Below, piece by piece: positions 7,902-15,900 of a stretch of 64,000 nt of DNA (position 1 is its first letter; every line of letters starts with the position of its first letter). The notes beneath the pieces are model-generated. The model did no database searches. It saw nothing but the letters and a program-made list of their open reading frames with translations, and had not been told where the DNA came from. The position numbers were made by a program, and so were the translations under genes. This DNA is from Phycisphaera sp. (GTDB lineage: Bacteria; Planctomycetota; Phycisphaerae; Phycisphaerales; SM1A02), in assembly GCA_016124975.1 (NCBI GenBank), contig WGMP01000047.1:1-64000 (forward strand), read 5' to 3'.

Positions 7902-8903
7902 ATGGCGGAGCCCCTGCGACCATCGATGCGGTTCGTCATCCTCCACGGGAAGGATGGCTTCACCATCGGCGAGCGACTGCGGCGCTTCGAGGCCCAGCTC
8001 AAGGAGACCCACGGCGAGCTCTCGCGCTTCGACTTCGACGGCGCCGGCGCGCGGCTCGTCGATGTCCTCGACGAACTGCGCACCTTCGGGCTCCTCGCCA
8101 CCCACAAGCTGGTGGTCGTCGACAAGGCCGAGCAGTTCGTTTCGGGCGAGGGCGTGCGCGCGGCGCTCGAGCGCTATGCCGAGAACCCGATGCAGGAGGC
8201 GACGCTCGTCCTCCGCTCGGAAGGCTGGCGGCCCGGCAACCTCGACAAGCTCGTCGCCGCCGTCGGCACGGTCCTCAAGTGCGAGCCGCCCGACGAGGCG
8301 ACCGCCGCGCTCTGGTGCGCCAAACGCGCCGAGAAGGCGCACGGAGTCTCGATCGACGACCGCACCGTGGCAGCCCTCATCGAGCGCGTGGGCAGCGACC
8401 TCGCGCGGCTCGACTCCGAGCTTGCGAAGTTCGGCGCGTACCTCGCGACGGAGCCCGAGGGCGCGCGCCGCGTGACGCCCGAGCTCGTGGTCAAGCTCAC
8501 GGGGCAGAGCCGCGAGGAGGCGGCGTGGGAGATCCAGTCGGCGGTCCTCTCGGGGAAGCCGATCGAGGCGATCCGCATGGTGCGCGGGCTCGTCGAGGTG
8601 TCGCAGGCGCCCGAGCAGCTCATCCTGTGGTCGCTCGTCGACCTCGCGCGCAAGTTGCACGACGCGTCGCGCATGCTCGGCGACGGCGCCGACGAGCCCG
8701 CGGTCGCGCGGCAGGTGAAGCTGTGGGGCCCGTCACAGGGGCCGACCCTGCGCGCCGCGCGCCGCCTCGGGCCCGCGCGGGCCGCGAGGCTCTTCGACGA
8801 CGCCATCGACCTCGACAGGAGGTCGAAGAGCGGGCTCGCGGGCGACCTCCCGCGCACCCTCGAGGGGTTCGTGGCGCGCGTGGCGGCCGAGTGCGCCCGC
8901 TGA
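7902..8903 (+). CDS. holA: DNA polymerase III subunit delta
   Basis: A 333-residue HolA-family protein, the clamp-loader subunit that opens the sliding clamp. The N-terminal MRFVILHGKDGFTIGERLRRFEAQL and the following DVLDELRTFGLLATHKLVVVDKAE are typical of the delta ATPase-like fold. LTGQSREEAAWEIQSAVLSGKP and the C-terminal collar helices (APEQLILWSLVDLARKL) also match. ATG 7902 is used; a second ATG at 7926 sits directly before MRFVILHG and is an alternative start. There is no tandem gene partner; the downstream gene begins about 270 bp away. Confidence 0.93.
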   Translation: MAEPLRPSMRFVILHGKDGFTIGERLRRFEAQLKETHGELSRFDFDGAGARLVDVLDELRTFGLLATHKLVVVDKAEQFVSGEGVRAALERYAENPMQEATLVLRSEGWRPGNLDKLVAAVGTVLKCEPPDEATAALWCAKRAEKAHGVSIDDRTVAALIERVGSDLARLDSELAKFGAYLATEPEGARRVTPELVVKLTGQSREEAAWEIQSAVLSGKPIEAIRMVRGLVEVSQAPEQLILWSLVDLARKLHDASRMLGDGADEPAVARQVKLWGPSQGPTLRAARRLGPARAARLFDDAIDLDRRSKSGLAGDLPRTLEGFVARVAAECAR

Positions 8904-9176
8904 GGGAGTTGGTTGGCGCCGCCCGCCGCCAGAAAGTGCGGCTTTCTCCGCGACTGGGCCGATAGTCCCCCGTGGTGGACGCGCTCGGAAAGGCCACGAC
9001 TGCGGAAAGGTCGCGGGCTCGAGGGCGCTTCTCACGATTGGTCGCGGCGCCGTGCCCACAGCGTGGCGCGCAGCGGGCGCAGAGCCAGGAGACCCGTCGC
9101 CTCGGAGAGGCGGCGCGCGTCGGGAGCGTGCAGGACGCACCAGCCCCGTTCGAACGAGGAGCATCCCGTGCAGGAC

Positions 9177-10904
9177 ATGAACGACGAGACTTCGATCAAG
9201 GGCCACGGCGTCGACGGCGGGCTGTTCAGGCCGATGCCGCTTGCGCGTGCGGCCGCCGCGTTCGGACCGATCTACGCGGTCCCCTCGTCAGGCAGTTGGG
9301 CCCTTGGTGCGCCCCGCCCCTTGACCGCCGTCGGCTGGGCGCTTGCCTGCTCCCTGACCGTGTCGCTCGGCTGCGCGGTCGGCCCGGCCGGCGGTTCTGC
9401 AGAGGCCGTCGCGGAGGATCCGTATGCGATCGCGCCCCAGTCGAGCGCCGCGCGGCCTGCCGCCGTGCGTGGCGTTGCGGCCGCGGAGGCGCGCGAGAAC
9501 GAAGTTCCCGCCGAGGACCAGTCGAGCCTGATCGACGCGCTTGCCTCCACCTACGCCTCCGACATGGCCGCGCTCTCCGACATGCAGCGGAGCCAGCGCA
9601 CCGCGGGCAAGCGCATGTCGCCTCCCCCGGTCGAGTTTGTGCAGCCCGATGCCTCCCTCGACGATGGCTGGGCCGCCTCCATCGGTTCGACGCCTCCGAA
9701 TCCCGTGCTCGCGAGCGCGTGGCAGCCTGACCCGCAGCGCGCCTCTGGCGACAGGGGACCGAAGGCGCTGATCAGGGCGCCCGCCGTGACGCCAACCCAG
9801 AAGCAGCCTGCGCAGCAGGAGCCGGCGCCGCAGAACCCCGCCGCGCAGCAGAACCCCGCCGCGCAGCAGAACCCCGCCGCGCAGCAGAGCCCCGCCGCGC
9901 AGCAGACGCCACCCGCGCAGCAAACGCCACCCGAGCCGGCGAGTCCGCAGCCACCGCTGCCGCTTCCCGCAAGCGCTGGGACGCAAGGGTCTCCGGCTGT
10001 GCCGCCTCCCCCGGCGATGCGTGAGCTTCCGCCCGCAGCGACCGCGCCTGCGCCCACCGGCGTGGCTGCATCCGCTGGGGCTTCAGTCACTGGTGCCACG
10101 ACTCCCGCCGTGCCCGCATCGCCGCTCACGACGCAGGTGAACGGCGCGCTCGAGCTTCCGCCGCCTCCCATGACCGTTCCGACCGAGCCGGGCGAACTCG
10201 CCAAGTTGCTCGCGGAGAGCCTCGCGCGGCGCGGCGGTGAGAGCGCAGAGCCGCTCCGCGACTGGTTTGCCTATGCGGCGCTAGCGGTCGGCGACCCCGA
10301 ACTCAAGCTTCCCGAGGACTTCGGCGCGGACCTCCTTCCCGCCGAGCGCGATCGCGTGGTCAGCGCGCATGCGGGCTTCGTGGCGCTCGGAATCGCGCTC
10401 CGCGACGGACGCCGCGAGTTCGACCGCTCGACGAGCGAGTCCCTCGTGCTCGCCCTGACGGGCGGGCCGATGCTCGAGATCCCCAAGGTCGCGCTCTGCA
10501 CGAAGGTCGAGGGCTTCGGCCGCTATTCGACCGTCGGCACGCACCGCTTCCTCGCCCAGTCGAACGCGCGCTTCATCGTCTATGCGGAGCTTGACGGCTT
10601 CCGCAGCGACCTCGTGGGCGGCAGCTTCACCACCCGCCTCGCCACGCGCGTCACGCTCGAGTCCGAGCGCGACGGCATCGAGGTCTGGCAGCGCAGCCCC
10701 GAATGGACCGCCGTCGTCGACACGAGCCCCGTGCGGCGCGAGGAGTTCTTTCTCTGCGAGATCGTCTCGCTCAGCGAGTTCCTCACCGTGGGCAGCTACC
10801 GTCTGAAGGTCGAGATCCGGGACGAGATGACGGGCGCGGTCGCCGTCTCGACCACCCCGATCCATGTCGTGGCGGACGCGTCCCTCGCCAGCGCGGCCGA
10901 CTGA
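9177..10904 (+). CDS. Proline/glutamine-rich exported protein of unknown function
   Basis: A 575-residue protein that I cannot assign to a family. The start at ATG 9177 follows a GAGGAGC motif and removes an unlikely upstream extension. After about 45 residues comes a hydrophobic stretch (VGWALACSLTVSLGC) that could be a signal anchor or a poor lipobox ending at Cys, so an envelope location is likely. The middle is low-complexity, rich in Ala, Pro and Gln, with repeats of the hexapeptide NPAAQQ coded by an 18-bp DNA repeat (about 9831-9905). The last 250 residues look globular, ending SYRLKVEIRDEMTGAVAVSTTPIHVV, a beta-sandwich-like pattern. It lies between holA and pyrB on the same strand, with 45 bp to pyrB. 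Confidence 0.75.
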   Translation: MNDETSIKGHGVDGGLFRPMPLARAAAAFGPIYAVPSSGSWALGAPRPLTAVGWALACSLTVSLGCAVGPAGGSAEAVAEDPYAIAPQSSAARPAAVRGVAAAEARENEVPAEDQSSLIDALASTYASDMAALSDMQRSQRTAGKRMSPPPVEFVQPDASLDDGWAASIGSTPPNPVLASAWQPDPQRASGDRGPKALIRAPAVTPTQKQPAQQEPAPQNPAAQQNPAAQQNPAAQQSPAAQQTPPAQQTPPEPASPQPPLPLPASAGTQGSPAVPPPPAMRELPPAATAPAPTGVAASAGASVTGATTPAVPASPLTTQVNGALELPPPPMTVPTEPGELAKLLAESLARRGGESAEPLRDWFAYAALAVGDPELKLPEDFGADLLPAERDRVVSAHAGFVALGIALRDGRREFDRSTSESLVLALTGGPMLEIPKVALCTKVEGFGRYSTVGTHRFLAQSNARFIVYAELDGFRSDLVGGSFTTRLATRVTLESERDGIEVWQRSPEWTAVVDTSPVRREEFFLCEIVSLSEFLTVGSYRLKVEIRDEMTGAVAVSTTPIHVVADASLASAAD

Positions 10905-10949
10905 GCGCGCGGTCCTCCACGCGCCGCACGCGGCGCTATCCTGCGCCCC

Positions 10950-11912
10950 GTGCGACTCGTGCAACGGACATCGCTTCGGCCTGAGGCCCGCGCGGCGCGT
11001 GATTTCCTCGCGATCGAGGGGCTTCCACTCGATGAACTGCGAGCGCTGCTTGCGCGCGCGGAGGAACTGCTGCCCGTCGCGGTCGGCGATGCGCGCGGCG
11101 AGCGGACCCTCGAGGGCCGCGTGGTCGCGAACATCTTCTTCGAGGACTCGACCCGCACCCGCGTGAGCTTCGAGATCGCGGCCGACCGCCTCGGCGCGGC
11201 GGTCGTCAACCTCGGCGCCAGCGGCTCGAGCGCGTCGAAGGGAGAGACGCTCGTCGACACAGCCCGCAACATCGATGCGATGGGGGTCGACGCGATCGTG
11301 GTGCGCACATCGATCTCAGGTGGCGCCGCGCTCGTCGCCCGCCATGTGGGCTGCCCCGTCATCAACGCAGGCGACGGACGCCACGAGCACCCGACGCAGG
11401 CCCTGCTCGATGCTCTTGCGCTGCGGCTTCGGCTTGGGAAGCTCGACGGCAGACGGGTTGCCATCGTCGGTGACATCGCCAACAGCCGCGTCGCGCGCTC
11501 GGCCACCCACGCGCTCGTGGCGCTTGGCGCACATGTCCACATCGTCGGCCCGCCCTCGCTCGTCCCGGTCGGCTTCGCCCAAATCGCATCGGGCGCGGGG
11601 TCAATCTCGATCACGCATGATCTCGACTCGATCATTCACGATCTTGACGCGATCATGATGCTCCGCATCCAGATGGAAAGAGCGGCCGCGAGTGGAATCG
11701 CGCCTGATTATCGGGCGGCATACGGCCTCACGAGCGCACGGCGCGCGCGCCTTCGCCCAGAGGCCATCCTCCTCCACCCAGGCCCCGTGAACCGCGGGCT
11801 CGAGATCGACGACGAGGTCGCCGACGACCCGAGGTCGAGCGTCATTCTTGCGCAAGTTTCCTGTGGAGTCGCGGCTCGAATGGCTGTTCTACTCCGCGCC
11901 ATGCCGTCGTGA
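10950..11912 (+). CDS. pyrB: Aspartate carbamoyltransferase catalytic subunit
   Basis: A 320-residue ATCase: carbamoyl phosphate + L-aspartate gives N-carbamoyl-L-aspartate in pyrimidine synthesis. Diagnostic motifs are all present: FFEDSTRTRVSFE (carbamoyl-phosphate site), HPTQALLDAL, GDIANSRVARS and LHPGPVNRGLE. Length matches catalytic chains. GTG 10950 is chosen because it gives the usual short N terminus. No pyrC or regulatory pyrI follows; the next gene begins the exopolysaccharide block 156 bp later. No attenuator-like structure was recognised upstream. Confidence 0.96.
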   Translation: MRLVQRTSLRPEARAARDFLAIEGLPLDELRALLARAEELLPVAVGDARGERTLEGRVVANIFFEDSTRTRVSFEIAADRLGAAVVNLGASGSSASKGETLVDTARNIDAMGVDAIVVRTSISGGAALVARHVGCPVINAGDGRHEHPTQALLDALALRLRLGKLDGRRVAIVGDIANSRVARSATHALVALGAHVHIVGPPSLVPVGFAQIASGAGSISITHDLDSIIHDLDAIMMLRIQMERAAASGIAPDYRAAYGLTSARRARLRPEAILLHPGPVNRGLEIDDEVADDPRSSVILAQVSCGVAARMAVLLRAMPS

Positions 11913-12008
11913 GCGCGGGCTCAGGGCTCGTTCGCTCGGCATGAATCCTCTGCCGCAGGGTTCTTTCCTCAAACCCAAACGCACCCCGCGCCGATAAGGA
12001 TCGGGCCT

Positions 12009-12050
12009 GTAGCCGCCGCTCCATTCCGGGGTGGCGTGACTGTCGGCTAC
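12009..12050 (+). other. Inverted repeat in the leader of the export gene
   Basis: GTAGCCG at 12009-12015 is the reverse complement of CGGCTAC at 12044-12050, ending 17 bp before the GTG start of the polysaccharide export gene. It could fold in the mRNA leader. I could not match it to a known riboswitch. Confidence 0.35.
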
Positions 12051-12067
12051 GACCGGAGCCAAAGATC

Positions 12068-13699
12068 GTGAATCCGATCCCGTCATCGCGTCCTCTCACT
12101 GTGTCCGGGCCAGCGGCGGAGATTCCGCGCGTCCGCTTCATCGCCCGACTTGGAACCGCGGGACGCATCATCGTCGGGGTGGCGCTTTCCGCGACGCTCC
12201 TCGGCTGCGAGGTCGACTCGTGGATGGACCCGAGCCGCACGGGCTACTTCGAGACGACGCCGACCACGATGCCGATCCTTTCGCGGCTCGATGTGATCGA
12301 GCGCTCGACATTCAAGGGCGCGCAGGTCGCGCCGCCCCAGCCCGAGGACCTCGTGCCGGGCGAGCTCAAGTACCGCCTCGCGCCGGGCGACGAGCTGCGC
12401 ATCGACATCTTCGAGCTGGTCCAGCCCGGCGAGAGCGACATCGATGTGCGCGTGATCGACCAGACGGGCAATGTTCGCATCAAGGAGATCGGCGATGTGC
12501 CCGCCGCGGGACTCACCCTTGAGGAGTTCCAGCGCGAGGTCGAGATCCGCGTCAGCCGCATCCTGCAGTCGCCCGTCGTGAGCGTGGCGCTCACCCGCGC
12601 GCAGAGCTTCCAGTTCTCGATCTCGGGAGCCGTCCAGACCGTCGGCGTGTTCGGCCTCACGAAGCCCGACCTGCGCCTGACCGAGGCCCTCGCCCTCGCG
12701 GGCGGAACCTTCGCCACCACGCAGCGCATCACCGTCGTCCGTGCGGCGCCGCTCGACGACACGCTGAATCCCGTCTATCCGCCCGCCACCGAGGACGCGA
12801 ACTCGTTCATCGAGGACACGGGCGCAGGCGGCGGCACCACCCAGCCGAAGGTTGATCTCGACGCGCTGATCGAGGGTCTCGGCGGCGCGGAATCAGGTGC
12901 GACGGGCGACGGTGCCATGACGAATCCGCCGACGGCGCCCGCGCCAGGCGCGGTCGGCCGCGCACGGCCCACGCTCGCGCAGGACGACACGCCCGCGGTC
13001 GACATCGACGATGTCTCCGTGCCGCGCGTCGCGGACGCGGAGCCCGCGGTCCCCGCGCCGCGCGGAACGCAGGACGCGGCGTCGACCGTGCAGTGGACCT
13101 TCGACACGGCGAGCGGACGCTGGGTGCGCGGCGCAGGCGCTGGCAACGGCGCGGGAACCGAGCAGTCGCGCGCTGCGGCCGCCGCGGCCGCGATGTACGC
13201 CACGCGCATCATCGAGATCGACTACCAGGCGCTGGTCAAGGGCGACCCGAACCTCGATGTCGTCATCCGTCCGAACGACCGCATCTATGTGGAGCCCCCC
13301 GAGACGGGCTTCATCTACATCGATGGCGAGATCAACAGAATCGGCGTCTACGAGCTGCAGAACTCGAACGGGCGGCTCACGCTGAGCCGCTTCGTGTCGG
13401 CCGCGGGAGGCCTCTCGCCGACCGCGATCCCGAACCGCGTCGATCTCGTGCGCGTGGTCGGCAAGGACCGCGAGGCGACGATCCGCGTCGACCTCGCCGC
13501 GATCCGCAACCGCTCCGAGCCCGACATCTACATGCGTCCCGACGACCATGTGATCATCGGCACCAACCTCATCGCGACGCCGCTGGCGATCATCCGCAAC
13601 GGCTTCCGCATGACCTACGGCTTCGGCTTCCTCCTCGACCGCAACTTCGGCAACGACGTGTTCGGTCCGCCGCCCGAGTTCACGATCTTCGATCGATAA
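12068..13699 (+). CDS. Polysaccharide export lipoprotein (Wza-like)
   Basis: A 543-residue outer-membrane export protein. The N-terminal hydrophobic segment ends with the lipobox TLLGC at about residue 50, so a lipoprotein is expected. The Poly_export domain follows (YRLAPGDELRIDIFELVQPGE; GNVRIKEIGDVPAAGLTLEEFQ), then an SLBB-like segment (FSISGAVQTVGVFGL). A low-complexity insert of about 130 residues rich in Ala/Pro precedes a second SLBB-like part (GFIYIDGEINRIGVYEL). The family forms the outer channel for capsule or exopolysaccharide. The start is GTG 12068. It leads the locus with exosortase, chain-length and priming genes, which supports the role. The insert makes it longer than E. coli Wza (about 380). 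Confidence 0.9.
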   Translation: MNPIPSSRPLTVSGPAAEIPRVRFIARLGTAGRIIVGVALSATLLGCEVDSWMDPSRTGYFETTPTTMPILSRLDVIERSTFKGAQVAPPQPEDLVPGELKYRLAPGDELRIDIFELVQPGESDIDVRVIDQTGNVRIKEIGDVPAAGLTLEEFQREVEIRVSRILQSPVVSVALTRAQSFQFSISGAVQTVGVFGLTKPDLRLTEALALAGGTFATTQRITVVRAAPLDDTLNPVYPPATEDANSFIEDTGAGGGTTQPKVDLDALIEGLGGAESGATGDGAMTNPPTAPAPGAVGRARPTLAQDDTPAVDIDDVSVPRVADAEPAVPAPRGTQDAASTVQWTFDTASGRWVRGAGAGNGAGTEQSRAAAAAAAMYATRIIEIDYQALVKGDPNLDVVIRPNDRIYVEPPETGFIYIDGEINRIGVYELQNSNGRLTLSRFVSAAGGLSPTAIPNRVDLVRVVGKDREATIRVDLAAIRNRSEPDIYMRPDDHVIIGTNLIATPLAIIRNGFRMTYGFGFLLDRNFGNDVFGPPPEFTIFDR

Positions 13700-13702
13700 C
13701 CG

Positions 13703-13983
13703 ATGAAGCCCGGCGCGACCACGACCGATCGCCTCCTCGGGGGCCTCGACGCGATCCACGGACGCCGCGCCAAGGGGCGGGCGTGATGGAAGCCCGTTTC
13801 CAGCGCGCAGGGCGGGGCCTCGACCCCGCGGCCGCGGCGTCGTCCGCGTTCGCGGACCTTGCGTGCGCTCTTCAAGATCGCGTGTGTGCGCGGACGAACC
13901 TCTTGGACGAAGGCCTCGTAGCGCTAGGCTCTGCGACTTCCGCAGCGGCGAGACCAGGGACCGGGGCACGGACTCGAGCATGA
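13703..13983 (+). CDS. Two possible small coupled ORFs ahead of the exosortase gene
   Basis: Between the export gene and the exosortase lie two short ORFs: 13703-13786 (27 residues, MKPGATTTDRLLGGLDAIHG...) and 13786-13983 (65 residues, MEARFQRAGRGLDPAAA...). They are joined by TGATG, and the second joins the exosortase start by ATGA. Such overlaps usually mean translational coupling. I recognise neither product; they could also be the remnant of one broken gene. No signal peptide or motif is apparent. Treat as tentative. Confidence 0.3.
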
Positions 13984-14951
13984 CTTCCTCAGGCGGAGCA
14001 CCATCCATCGCCATCGCCCGCGCGGCGCGCCCGCGCACCGTGAGGCTTTCGTCCGTGCAGCTCGTGCTGCTCGGGCTCGGACTCCTCGCGGCGCTCGTCG
14101 CCGTGTTCTGGGTCTTCGTGGAGGGGCAGTTCCGAATGGCGCTCGAGGCGCCCGCGGACTGGGGGCACACGCTGATCGTGCCGTTCATCTCGGGCTACTT
14201 CGTCTATCTGCGGAAGGACGAGCTGCTCGAGAAGCCTTTCACGGCGAACTGGCTCGGGCTTCCGATCGTGATCCTCGGCGTCGCGTTCTACGTGGCGTCG
14301 ACCTTCGGGCCGTCGTGGTTCGTGCTGCACCACAACGCGCGCGGACTCTCGATCGGCATCACGCTCCTCGGGCTCTCGCTTCAACTCCTCGGCTGGCGCG
14401 CGACGCGCCTGATGCTCTTCCCCCTCGCGTACTGGGTCATCTTCGGCCAGACGGTGAGCGACCGCCTGCTCCAGATCGTGACGCAGAGCATGCAGGACTG
14501 GTCCGCGCTGGGCGCATTCGGCCTGCTCAAGCTCTTCGGCGTCGATGTGGAGCGCAGCGGCAACGTCATCACCGTGTTCGTCAACGGCGAGCCGAACCAA
14601 CTGAACGTCGCGGAGGCGTGCTCGGGCATGCGCATGCTCGTGGCGTTCCTCGCGCTCGGCGTCGCCATCGCCTACACGGGCCTCAGCGTCACCTGGCAGC
14701 GGGTCGCGCTCGTCCTCTCGGGCGTGCCCGTCGCGATCGGCGTCAACGTGCTGCGCGTCTTCACGCTCGGGGTCCTCTCGCTCTGGGACGCGAACTTCGC
14801 CTCGGGCGACTTCCACAGCTTCGTCGGGCTCGTGTGGCTCGTTCCCGCGCTGATGCTCTACCTCGGCATCATGTGGTTCCTGCGGAACCTCTTCGTCGAG
14901 GCGCCCGCCGCGGACGGAAGCAAGAGCAAGGGGGCTCCGCATGCAGGTTGA
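13980..14951 (+). CDS. Exosortase/archaeosortase family transpeptidase
   Basis: A 323-residue polytopic membrane protein with about eight predicted transmembrane segments. The three catalytic residues of the family are visible: Cys214 in EACSGMR, Arg259 in VNVLRV and His279 in FHSFVGL. Exosortases process C-terminal PEP-CTERM-type sorting signals and are often encoded inside polysaccharide loci, as here. It overlaps the following EpsI-like gene by 11 bp. The start at ATG 13980 overlaps an upstream small ORF. No protein with a PEP-CTERM tail is encoded in the window, so its substrates lie elsewhere (inference). The subtype within the exosortase families cannot be assigned from sequence alone. 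Confidence 0.94.
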   Translation: MTSSGGAPSIAIARAARPRTVRLSSVQLVLLGLGLLAALVAVFWVFVEGQFRMALEAPADWGHTLIVPFISGYFVYLRKDELLEKPFTANWLGLPIVILGVAFYVASTFGPSWFVLHHNARGLSIGITLLGLSLQLLGWRATRLMLFPLAYWVIFGQTVSDRLLQIVTQSMQDWSALGAFGLLKLFGVDVERSGNVITVFVNGEPNQLNVAEACSGMRMLVAFLALGVAIAYTGLSVTWQRVALVLSGVPVAIGVNVLRVFTLGVLSLWDANFASGDFHSFVGLVWLVPALMLYLGIMWFLRNLFVEAPAADGSKSKGAPHAG

Positions 14952-15801
14952 ACGGTCCGCCATCCAGGCGTATGTCGCGGCGATCGCGGTGCTCGTGCTC
15001 GGAGCCGTCGGCTTTCGCATGCTCGTCGCGGAGCTCAACATCCACCTCATGAAGGAGCGCGTCGAGCTGCGGCGGCCGCTCGACACGATTCCCACCAAGC
15101 TCGGCCGCTGGGAGCGCATCGGAAGCGACAGCGTCTTCAGCGACACGCTGATCGAGGAGCTCGGCACGCGCAGCTACCTCGACCGCGCCTATGCGATCGA
15201 CGGCGACCCCGCGAAGGGCTATGTCCATGTGCACATCGCCTACTACACGGGCACGATCGACGCCGTGCCGCACATCCCCGAGCGATGCTGGGCGGTCGGA
15301 GGCCTCGAGCTGACGCGCAACTCCGAGGGCGTGGCGCTGGACATCGACCGCTCGGAGTGGCGCCCGTACGAGGGTCCCGCGAAGGTGGACCAGCCCTATC
15401 TCGTCGCCGAGGTGCGCGATCCGATCACGGCGGACATCGAGTGGATCACGATGCCGCTCGGCGAGATCGCGGCGACGACGATCGAGTTCCAGGATCCGAA
15501 GAAGCCCGAGGACCGCCAGGTCGGCGGCTACTTCTTCATCGCGAACGGCCGTGCCGTGCCGTCGAGCTACGGCGTGCGCCAGGCGGCCTTCAACCTGCGG
15601 GACAGGTACGCCTACTACTGCAAGATCCAGCTGACGAAGCGCGGGAAGGTGGACAAGCCCGATGGCTCGCTGCTCGAGCCGTTCAAGGCCGACGCCGCCG
15701 AGATCCTCGACGAGCTCATCCCGCACGTGATGCGCTCGCTGCCCGACTGGCCGACCTACGAGGAACTGTCGCGAGGGGAGAAATCGCGCGACGCGGAGTG
15801 A
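14941..15801 (+). CDS. Exosortase-associated EpsI-like protein
   Basis: A 286-residue protein with one N-terminal membrane anchor (about 8-28: YVAAIAVLVLGAVGF) and a periplasmic domain matching the EpsI family found next to or fused to exosortases. The family-typical start LGRWERIGSDSVFSDTLIEELGT and the segment VHVHIAYYTGTIDAVPHIPERCW are present. Many organisms carry exosortase and EpsI as one fused protein; here they are separate genes with an 11-bp overlap (stop at 14951, start at 14941), implying coupled translation. The biochemical role of EpsI is not established; it is thought to act in exopolysaccharide assembly or sorting. Confidence 0.88.
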   Translation: MQVERSAIQAYVAAIAVLVLGAVGFRMLVAELNIHLMKERVELRRPLDTIPTKLGRWERIGSDSVFSDTLIEELGTRSYLDRAYAIDGDPAKGYVHVHIAYYTGTIDAVPHIPERCWAVGGLELTRNSEGVALDIDRSEWRPYEGPAKVDQPYLVAEVRDPITADIEWITMPLGEIAATTIEFQDPKKPEDRQVGGYFFIANGRAVPSSYGVRQAAFNLRDRYAYYCKIQLTKRGKVDKPDGSLLEPFKADAAEILDELIPHVMRSLPDWPTYEELSRGEKSRDAE

Positions 15802-15900
15802 CGCGCGCACGCGGGACGGCCGATCGAACCGCACCGCACGCAGCGCACTCAAGAATGACGACGGAACGACCGAAGCCCGACAGAGGACAGGACAGAACCC

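Noticed and set aside
9828-9920. NPAAQQ hexapeptide repeat as a possible novel domain
   Set aside because: It is simple low-complexity expansion in an exported linker, common in envelope proteins.
11945-12060. Possible cyclic-di-GMP riboswitch before the polysaccharide export gene
   Set aside because: The conserved core around the ligand site could not be aligned; only a 7-bp inverted repeat is seen.
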